Source: an uncultured Roseburia sp.
GTDB taxonomy: Bacteria > Bacillota > Clostridia > Lachnospirales > Lachnospiraceae
DNA: 64,000 nucleotides
Assembly (NCBI GenBank): GCA_947644305.1
Contig: CANRYS010000013.1
Span: 46,793-110,792, forward strand
Reading direction: 5' to 3'
Shown: positions 57,895 through 64,000 of the stretch, piece after piece
How the letters are laid out: the number at the start of each line of letters is the position of its first letter
Numbering within the stretch: the first letter of the stretch is position 1
Position numbers and translations under genes: made by a program
Notes under the pieces: generated by a model
The model's database searches: none
Told to the model about the DNA's origin: nothing
What the model saw: the letters and a program-made list of their open reading frames with translations, nothing else

Positions 57895-58013
57895 ATTTTT
57901 TTCTCTCCGTTCCATATATTTAGTAATTCTATTATACGATTTTTTTGTAAAAAACACCAGTAAAAACATAGAAAAAAGTACACTTTTTTGTGGATTCTGT
58001 GAAATCTGAATAC

Positions 58014-58042
58014 TTGCAAAGATTGGGATCTTATACTACAAT
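58014..58042 (+). promoter_or_regulatory. Sigma-A promoter of queA
   Basis: TTGCAA 58014-58019, 17-base spacer, TACAAT 58037-58042. Confidence 0.6.
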
Positions 58043-58102
58043 AGACAGGAAAGGCCGCAGAAGATGAAGCAGGTTGTCTGTGGTAGATTGGAGAACATAA
58101 GA

Positions 58103-59131
58103 TTGAAAACAAGTGATTTTTATTTTGAACTGCCGGAGGATCAGATCGCACAGGATCCGCTGGCAGACCGCAGCTCTTCCCGGCTGATGGTTCTTCACCG
58201 GAAGACTGGTACCATCGAGCATCGGAGATTTACGGATATTGTGGAATATTTGAGACCGGGAGACTGCCTGGTGAGAAATAATACGAAAGTGATACCGGCC
58301 AGGCTGTTCGGAACCAGAGAGGACACTGGGGCGGTTATCGAGTTTTTATTGTTAAAGCGTCATGAAGATGATGTGTGGGAGACCCTGGTAAAGCCGGGGA
58401 AAAAAGCGAGAACCGGAGTGAAAGTGGTTTTCGGGGAGGGAGAACTGCGGGGTGAGATCGTCGGCGTGCAGGAGGATGGCAACCGCCGTATCCGCTTTTC
58501 TTATGAGGGGATCTTTGAGGAAATACTGGACACCCTTGGACAAATGCCCCTGCCTCCATATATTACCCATAAGCTGGAGGATCAGAACCGTTATCAGACC
58601 GTATATGCCAGGTATGACGGCTCTGCGGCGGCACCCACGGCGGGACTGCATTTTACCGAAGAGTTATTCCAGGAATTGGAGGAAAGGGGCGTGACTGTGG
58701 CAAATGTTACCCTCCATGTGGGACTGGGCACCTTCCGGCCGGTAAAGGTGGAGGATGTGACAGAACATCATATGCACTCGGAGCATTATTTTATTGAGCC
58801 GGCGGAGGCAGAGAAGATCAACCAGGCGAAAGAAAACGGTGGGCGGATCATCTGTGTGGGAACTACCAGTTGCCGAACCATCGAGTCCGCGGCAGATGAG
58901 GACGGAATGCTACGGGCCGCGGAGGAGAATACGGAGATCTTTATTTATCCCGGATACCGCTTTCAGATTATGGATGAGCTGATCACAAATTTTCATCTGC
59001 CAGAATCTACCCTTTTGATGTTGGTTTCAGCGCTGGCGGGGAAAGAGTTTGTACTCCGTGCCTATGAAGAAGCTGTCAGAGAGGGCTATCGTTTTTTTAG
59101 TTTTGGGGATGCGATGTATATAACGGAGTAA
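58103..59131 (+). CDS. queA: tRNA preQ1(34) S-adenosylmethionine ribosyltransferase-isomerase
   Basis: A ~342-residue QueA that transfers ribosyl from SAM to preQ1 in tRNA to form epoxyqueuosine. It begins at the canonical [20 protein letters not shown] and shows [48 protein letters not shown] and [21 protein letters not shown] prefer TTG 58103 with GGAG 10 bases upstream, since this is where the family begins; ATG 58064 would add 13 residues and is also preceded by AGGAAAGG. Divergent from ppx-ppk1. Confidence 0.95.
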   Translation: MKTSDFYFELPEDQIAQDPLADRSSSRLMVLHRKTGTIEHRRFTDIVEYLRPGDCLVRNNTKVIPARLFGTREDTGAVIEFLLLKRHEDDVWETLVKPGKKARTGVKVVFGEGELRGEIVGVQEDGNRRIRFSYEGIFEEILDTLGQMPLPPYITHKLEDQNRYQTVYARYDGSAAAPTAGLHFTEELFQELEERGVTVANVTLHVGLGTFRPVKVEDVTEHHMHSEHYFIEPAEAEKINQAKENGGRIICVGTTSCRTIESAADEDGMLRAAEENTEIFIYPGYRFQIMDELITNFHLPESTLLMLVSALAGKEFVLRAYEEAVREGYRFFSFGDAMYITE

Positions 59132-59150
59132 TGGAAAGGAGAGTCAGGAA

Positions 59151-60044
59151 GTGAGGGATAAGAAACTGTTGTTTGTTTACAATCCGTGTGCCGGAAAGGG
59201 AACGATGAAGAATAAGCTTTCGGATGTGATCGAGACCTTTATGAAGGCAGAGTATGAGGTGACGGTCTACGCCACCCAGCGGGAGGAAGAGGCGACGGAG
59301 ATCGTCGTGGAATCGGGAAAGAATTATGACCGGGTGATCTGCTCCGGCGGAGATGGTACGCTTCATGAGGTGACCCAGGGATTGATGCAGATGCCTCCAG
59401 AGGAACGGCCAGTGTGCGGATATATTCCCACGGGGACGGTGAATGATTTTGCCAAGGGGCTGAAACTGCCCATGCGGATCAAGCTGGCGGCCAGGGTGGC
59501 AGCCAGAGACAAGGTTAGGCCGGTGGATATCGGACTGATGAATGGGCGTTGCTTTACTTATGTGGCGGCATTCGGTGCATTTACATCGGTATCCTATGAG
59601 ACGCCTCAGGCGTTTAAGAACCTGCTTGGCAAAATGGCTTATATCCTGCAGGGTATGGCCCAACTTGGAAACATCAAGGCGTATCATGCGGTGATCCGAG
59701 CGGATCAGGAGACAGTTGAGGACGATTTTATCTTTGGTATGGTGAGCAATGCCAGGAGTATCGGCGGCTTTTCTTTCTTTAAAAAAGGGATGGTGTCCCT
59801 GAATGACGGAATATTTGAGGGAGTATTTATCCGAAAACCGAAGAATCCACTGGAACTCCAGGCGGTGCTGAATTCTTTTGTGACCTTGAAGCCCAATGAG
59901 CAGATCCTGGGCTTTCACGGAAAGAATTTTTGTATATTGTCGGAAGAGGAGATTCCATTTACACTGGATGGGGAGAATGGAGGAAGTTATCAGAAAACGG
60001 AGATCCAGTGCTGCCACAATGCCATTGATTATGTGTGGGGATAA
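59151..60044 (+). CDS. Diacylglycerol/lipid kinase family protein (YegS/DgkB-like)
   Basis: A 297-residue lipid kinase of the DAGK catalytic family. KKLLFVYNPCAGKG is the nucleotide-binding start; VICSGGDGTLHEVTQGLM (about 61-78) is the catalytic GGDGT motif; GYIPTGTVNDFAKGL is the third block. It phosphorylates diacylglycerol or a related lipid at the membrane. GTG 59151 follows AAAGGAGAG. Likely co-transcribed with queA. Confidence 0.92.
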   Translation: MRDKKLLFVYNPCAGKGTMKNKLSDVIETFMKAEYEVTVYATQREEEATEIVVESGKNYDRVICSGGDGTLHEVTQGLMQMPPEERPVCGYIPTGTVNDFAKGLKLPMRIKLAARVAARDKVRPVDIGLMNGRCFTYVAAFGAFTSVSYETPQAFKNLLGKMAYILQGMAQLGNIKAYHAVIRADQETVEDDFIFGMVSNARSIGGFSFFKKGMVSLNDGIFEGVFIRKPKNPLELQAVLNSFVTLKPNEQILGFHGKNFCILSEEEIPFTLDGENGGSYQKTEIQCCHNAIDYVWG

Positions 60045-60143
60045 AATGACTTATGTTTGCCAATATTTGGCCTAAAAACTGTCAAAATTATTTTTTATAA
60101 TGTGTTTTGTAAATCAGAAATATTCAGACAGGGAGGAACAATC

Positions 60144-61706
60144 ATGATAAGAAGACATTTAAAGAAAGCATGTATTGGTGTCTGCGGCATGTTGATGGTG
60201 CAGATGATCGCAGTAACACCTGTGAATGCGGAGGCGCTTCCGACACCGACACCTGCGCAGGTAGAAACGGATGCAGTGGTGATTCCAGAAGGAACTACAT
60301 TTAAGACGGCGATCCCGGATGATAATTTTCGTAAATTCATAAACGAGACTTATTTTGAAAAAAATGCGAAGGACGAGGATAAGTTTACTACAGAGATGGT
60401 AGAAAAACTGCAGGATATCACAGGAGTACTTGATATCAGCGGAAAGAAAATTGTAAATCTCAAAGGTATTGAGTATTTTACCAGTATTACAGAGCTGAAT
60501 GCTTCCTATAACAATCTACAGCTCGTGGACATTACCAACTTGACAAAACTGGAAAAGATCGATGTATCTTATAATGATCTGACTCAGTTTACCTATGGCA
60601 AAGAAAATGCTCTGAAAGAGATCAACTGCCGCAATAACAATCTTGCTATTCTGAGCCTCTCTGGCATGACCAGCCTGGAGACTCTGGACTGCAGCAACAA
60701 TAAACTCACGATGTTAAATGTGGCTGGTCTTTATCAGCTAATTTCACTGGATTGTAGCAACAATGATTTGACTAACCTCGGACTGGATGGTCTGGTGGCA
60801 CTGGAACGCCTGTATTGTGATGGCAATGCCCTTTTGACTCTCAATGTATCCAGCTTGAAAAACTTGAAGGTTCTGGAAAATCGCAGAAGTGAGATCACAT
60901 TGAAGGTACAGGCGGTAGGAACGGACTGTGGTGTAGTTCTTCCGACAGGAGCGGAGGCTCCGTCCAATATCTCTAACAGCGGTGCCTATAACACGGCCAG
61001 CAGAGCTATCGTATGGGATAAGATCACAGGAGTACCAGCATCCTTTACCTATACGTATGTTATTCCGGGCACTCTTCAGAGTGTAACCGTAACGGTGAAC
61101 GTGGACAAAACAGATTTTGTGGATAAATCTGTGACATTAGGCAAAGTTGATACACTTACTGTTGATAGCTCCGGCTACAATAAAGTGAAGCTGACCTGGA
61201 GTGGCGTGGATGGTGCAACGGGTTACCGTATTTATCGTTCCACATCCAAGACCAGTGGATTTACAAAGATCAAATCCATCACAACCAATTCAAAAGTTAC
61301 CTATACAAACTCGGGAATTTCATGCGGCACCCAGTATTATTACAAGGTGCGTGCATATCGTCTGATCGATGGCAATTATTACTTTGGGGAATACTCCAGC
61401 GTGGTTGGCGGCAAACCAGTTCCGGCAAAGCCAGGCTCTGTGTCTGTGGCAAAATATAACCGCACCAAAGTAAAACTGTCCTGGAATAAGGTTGCAGGTG
61501 CGAGCGGATACCGCATTTACCGCTCCAAATCCAAGACCAGTGGATTTTCCAATATCAAGACGATCACTTCTGGCTCTAAGCTGACCCATATAAAGAAGAC
61601 GACACGTAATGTGAAATACTATTACAAGATTCGTGCTTACAAGACGGTGAATGGCAAGAAAGTCTGGGGAACCTATTCAGCAGTGAAAGCTAAGACTCTG
61701 AAATAA
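60144..61706 (+). CDS. Secreted leucine-rich repeat protein with two C-terminal FN3 domains
   Basis: A 520-residue secreted protein. Signal peptide residues 1-32 (cut near VNAEA), a Pro/Thr spacer, then an internalin-like LRR region (about 100-255) with units such as LETLDCSNNKLTMLNVAGL repeated about seven times. A linker of ~70 residues leads to two tandem FN3-like modules (about 345-430 and 435-520) that are close copies of each other (VKLTWSGVDGATGYRIYRSTSKTSGF versus VKLSWNKVAGASGYRIYRSKSKTSGF). No sortase motif. GGAGG selects ATG 60144. A surface binding role is inferred. Confidence 0.85.
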   Translation: MIRRHLKKACIGVCGMLMVQMIAVTPVNAEALPTPTPAQVETDAVVIPEGTTFKTAIPDDNFRKFINETYFEKNAKDEDKFTTEMVEKLQDITGVLDISGKKIVNLKGIEYFTSITELNASYNNLQLVDITNLTKLEKIDVSYNDLTQFTYGKENALKEINCRNNNLAILSLSGMTSLETLDCSNNKLTMLNVAGLYQLISLDCSNNDLTNLGLDGLVALERLYCDGNALLTLNVSSLKNLKVLENRRSEITLKVQAVGTDCGVVLPTGAEAPSNISNSGAYNTASRAIVWDKITGVPASFTYTYVIPGTLQSVTVTVNVDKTDFVDKSVTLGKVDTLTVDSSGYNKVKLTWSGVDGATGYRIYRSTSKTSGFTKIKSITTNSKVTYTNSGISCGTQYYYKVRAYRLIDGNYYFGEYSSVVGGKPVPAKPGSVSVAKYNRTKVKLSWNKVAGASGYRIYRSKSKTSGFSNIKTITSGSKLTHIKKTTRNVKYYYKIRAYKTVNGKKVWGTYSAVKAKTLK

Positions 61707-61821
61707 GGGAAATCTTTTCACTAGTGACATAGTACACCAATTGTAGACAGTTAAGCTGGTGTGCCAGAAAAAAATGATAACTTACGCAATTGCAGGGGCG
61801 TAAGGGAAAGAAAAAGTATGG

Positions 61822-61878
61822 AAAAAGAAGTGTCGCAAAATAACTAATTTTTAGTTATGGGGCGATACTTCTTTTTTT
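61822..61878 (+). terminator. Long intrinsic terminator after the LRR gene
   Basis: GAAGTGTCGC (61827-61836) pairs with GCGATACTTC (61862-61871, one G-U), enclosing ATAACTAA/TTAGTTAT, followed by TTTTTTT. It is the main feature in the first half of the 660-base gap before guaA; the bases 61880-62110 show nothing I can support. Confidence 0.85.
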
Positions 61879-62111
61879 ATTAGAGTAAAAAGTGGAATAA
61901 ATTAGGGATGCTAATTTCTTTTTTTATTCTTTTTGACGTTCATTCAATATACTCTTAGCCCAATCTGATAATTGTTCTGACTTATTTTTTCCATAAGAAC
62001 TTGTTCACGAAAATAAAGTTTCTAGCAGATAAAAATATTCTGCCCTGACAGCATTTAAATGAGGTGATGCGGTGGTATCGGTGCTTGCCAAATTTCTGAT
62101 TTCTTGGTATA

Positions 62112-62264
62112 CTAGGGTGTGTCTAAAAACTGCTTTCTGCGGGCTATGCGTCACAATTATGCCGAATGAGGGAGGCGTAGCGGGCTACGTTGACCGAATG
62201 AGGTATAATCTTATACAAATTGGGGCGTTCAGAACGTAGGAATGAGTTTTCAGACACGCCCTAG
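62112..62264. mobile_element. MITE with IS5-type CTAG target duplication
   Basis: A 145-base element (62116-62260) with 16-bp terminal inverted repeats, GGTGTGTCTAAAAACT (62116-62131) and AGTTTTCAGACACGCC (62245-62260), 14 of 16 matching. It is flanked by CTAG on both sides (62112-62115, 62261-62264), the 4-bp palindromic duplication typical of IS5-family insertion. It encodes no transposase. Inside are a direct repeat CCGAATGAGG (62162-62171, 62194-62203) and an inverted repeat CGTAGC/GCTACG. It lies about 100 bases before guaA. Confidence 0.8.
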
Positions 62265-62368
62265 TACAACAGATATTGAGTTATTTTATGTTAACTACAC
62301 TAAATATATAATATTTTCATCTGGCCGGCGCTTTGTCCGGCTGATACAACGAGAAGGAGGAGACAGCA

Positions 62369-63907
62369 TTGGAAAAGGAACTTGTCATCGTTTTGGATTT
62401 TGGTGGACAGTACAATCAACTGATCGCCAGACGTGTCAGGGAATGCAACGTGTATTGTGAAGTGCATCCCCATACGCTGAGCCTGAAAAAAATCAAGGAT
62501 ATGAACCCAAAAGGAATCATTTTTACCGGGGGACCGAACAGTGCATATGGAGAGGATTCACCGAGTTATGATAAGGAGATTTTTGAGCTTGGCATTCCGA
62601 TCCTTGGCATCTGCTATGGCTCTCAGTTGATGGCGCATCTGCTTGGTGGAAAAGTAGAGACTGCCCCAGTCAGCGAGTATGGCAAGACCGAGGTAAAAGT
62701 GAATAAGTCTTCCCTGCTCTTTGGTGGTGTCAGTGAGAGCACGATCTGCTGGATGAGCCATACGGATTATATCGCTAAGGCTCCCGCTGGCTTTACTGTC
62801 TGCGCCACAACGCCAGTCTGCCCAGTGGCTGCAATGGAGCTGCCGGAGAAGAAACTCTATGCGACCCAGTTCCATCCGGAGGTTATGCACACTCAGGAAG
62901 GAATGAAAATGCTATCCAATTTTGTATATAAGGTATGTAACTGCAGTGGCGACTGGAAAATGTCTTCTTTCGTGGAGGATACGATAAAGTCAGTGCGTGA
63001 AAAAGTTGGCAGCGGAAAAGTGCTTTGCGCCCTTTCTGGCGGTGTAGATTCTTCCGTGGCAGCCGTTCTCTTATCTAAGGCCATCGGAAAACAGTTGACC
63101 TGTGTCTTTGTGGATCAGGGACTTCTGCGCAAGAACGAAGGCGATGAGGTAGAGGCGGTATTTGGTCCAAATGGCCCTTATGACCTTAATTTTATCCGAG
63201 TGAACTGTCAGCAGCGCTTTTATGAAAAACTTGCCGGTGTCACCGAGCCAGAGGAAAAACGTAAGATCATTGGGGAAGAATTTATTCGAGTATTTGAGGA
63301 AGAGGCAAAGAAGATTGGCGCCGTGGATTTTCTCGTACAGGGAACAATCTATCCAGACGTGATCGAGTCCGGTCTGGGCAAATCTGCGGTGATCAAGTCC
63401 CATCACAATGTGGGAGGACTTCCTGACTGTGTGGATTTTAAGGAGATTATCGAACCTCTTCGTCTTCTTTTCAAAGATGAGGTGAGAAATGCCGGCAGAG
63501 AACTTGGCATTCCCGAATATCTCGTCAGCCGCCAGCCGTTTCCTGGACCGGGTCTGGGAATCCGTATCGTTGGTGAAGTTACCGAAGAGAAAGTGCGTAT
63601 CGTCCAGGATGCCGATGCGATCTACCGTGAAGAAATCGCCAATGCTGGTATTGAGGGACTTGGGCAGTATTTTGCAGCTCTTACCAATATGCGCTCAGTG
63701 GGAGTGATGGGAGATGAGAGAACCTATGATTATGCGGTAGCGCTTCGTGCCGTGAATACCACGGATTTTATGACGGCAGAGTGCTCGGAGATTCCCTTTG
63801 AGGTGTTGCAAAAGGTGATGAACCGGATCATAAATGAGGTTAAGGGAGTTAACCGGGTAATGTATGATTTGACGAGTAAACCGCCTGGAACGATAGAGTT
63901 CGAGTGA
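62369..63907 (+). CDS. guaA: GMP synthase (glutamine-hydrolysing)
   Basis: A 512-residue GuaA that converts XMP to GMP with glutamine. N-terminal glutaminase domain: [34 protein letters not shown] (catalytic Cys), FHPEVMHT (His-x-Glu). ATP-pyrophosphatase domain: [15 protein letters not shown] (about residues 218-232) and [11 protein letters not shown]-terminal dimerisation domain ending in [12 protein letters not shown]. The start is TTG 62369 after AAGGAGGAG. It is complete; its 3' end lies 93 bases before the window edge. Confidence 0.97.
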   Translation: MEKELVIVLDFGGQYNQLIARRVRECNVYCEVHPHTLSLKKIKDMNPKGIIFTGGPNSAYGEDSPSYDKEIFELGIPILGICYGSQLMAHLLGGKVETAPVSEYGKTEVKVNKSSLLFGGVSESTICWMSHTDYIAKAPAGFTVCATTPVCPVAAMELPEKKLYATQFHPEVMHTQEGMKMLSNFVYKVCNCSGDWKMSSFVEDTIKSVREKVGSGKVLCALSGGVDSSVAAVLLSKAIGKQLTCVFVDQGLLRKNEGDEVEAVFGPNGPYDLNFIRVNCQQRFYEKLAGVTEPEEKRKIIGEEFIRVFEEEAKKIGAVDFLVQGTIYPDVIESGLGKSAVIKSHHNVGGLPDCVDFKEIIEPLRLLFKDEVRNAGRELGIPEYLVSRQPFPGPGLGIRIVGEVTEEKVRIVQDADAIYREEIANAGIEGLGQYFAALTNMRSVGVMGDERTYDYAVALRAVNTTDFMTAECSEIPFEVLQKVMNRIINEVKGVNRVMYDLTSKPPGTIEFE

Positions 63908-64000
63908 TGAAATGGGATTTTAGAACCTAGTGTTTATGCGGTTTCCAAACAAATTTGTTTAGGTACTGGCAACGATTTGGCAACATTTTTCACATCACGC
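63908..64000. other. Region after guaA, possible edge of an integrated element
   Basis: A minus-strand frame is open from the window edge to a TAA at about 63933-63935 (last residues read NVAKSLPVPKQICLETA). The repeated GGCAAC (63968, 63980) is close to it. The 3' end of guaA is a known target of tyrosine-integrase elements. With 93 bases this cannot be decided. Confidence 0.25.

Noticed and set aside
62242..62460. Short plus-strand frame overlapping the guaA start
   Set aside because: It begins inside the MITE end and runs out of frame into guaA; no ribosome binding site.
1..64000. CRISPR array, tRNA and rRNA genes
   Set aside because: Looked for regularly spaced direct repeats, cloverleaf patterns and conserved rRNA segments; none found.

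Overview
The window looks like a chromosome segment of a motile, Gram-positive anaerobic clostridium, most likely Lachnospiraceae (Roseburia / Agathobacter / Clostridium XIVa type). The basis is the clostridial flagellar order flgM-flgN-flgK-flgK-flgL-fliW-csrA-flaG-fliD-fliS, the [FeFe]-hydrogenase maturase HydG with its TM1266-type partner, strong AGGAGG-type ribosome binding sites, frequent TTG/GTG starts and moderate GC (about 45% by eye). No rRNA, tRNA or CRISPR array was found. Species cannot be named from the sequence alone.

Layout. (1) 1-3.3 kb: the 3' part of a type IIA topoisomerase A subunit, then a Panacea-domain protein with a membrane protein that looks like a PanA/PanT toxin-antitoxin pair. 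(2) 3.3-23.1 kb: a late flagellar and flagellin-modification region. It holds anti-sigma factor FlgM, chaperones, two FlgK paralogues, FlgL, FliW/CsrA, FlaG, FliD, FliS, a FliT-like protein, a Maf-type (DUF115) glycosyltransferase, a NeuC-like epimerase, two flagellin genes encoding identical proteins, two related GT2 glycosyltransferases and a polysaccharide deacetylase. Four sigma-28 type promoters (TTAA/TAAN-N15-NCCGATAN) are readable, and both flagellin leaders carry a GGA-loop hairpin plus GGA in the ribosome binding site, as expected for CsrA/FliW control. (3) 23.1-48.5 kb: ordinary housekeeping genes (serS, Hanks-type kinase, gph, dtd, hydG, KDPG aldolase-VOC fusion, truA, M18 aminopeptidase, rsuA, rnhA, relQ) mixed with secreted Ig-like/FN3/peptidase proteins and a TetR-controlled MMPL export operon. 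(4) 48.5-54.3 kb: a sharply AT-rich island between relQ and ppk1. (5) 54.3-64 kb: ppk1-ppx, queA, a lipid kinase, a secreted LRR/FN3 protein, a MITE and guaA.

The best candidate for an undescribed system is the AT-rich island. It holds a compact operon of a myo-inositol-1-phosphate-synthase-like enzyme, a NadM-like nucleotidyltransferase with a long unassigned C-terminal region, and a second NadM-like nucleotidyltransferase fused to a SAM-dependent methyltransferase, followed by an AbiH-family phage-resistance gene. The gene set suggests synthesis of a nucleotide-activated, methylated cyclitol-like compound. The link to defence is inference from the AbiH neighbour and the foreign base composition.

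Other points of note are a structured ~190-nt RNA with its own promoter and terminator ahead of TM1266-hydG, a WalR-box-like operator ahead of a secreted wall-active protein, paired TetR operators ahead of the MMPL operon, a repeated GACGGCG hairpin in three intergenic gaps, and an IS5-type MITE next to guaA.
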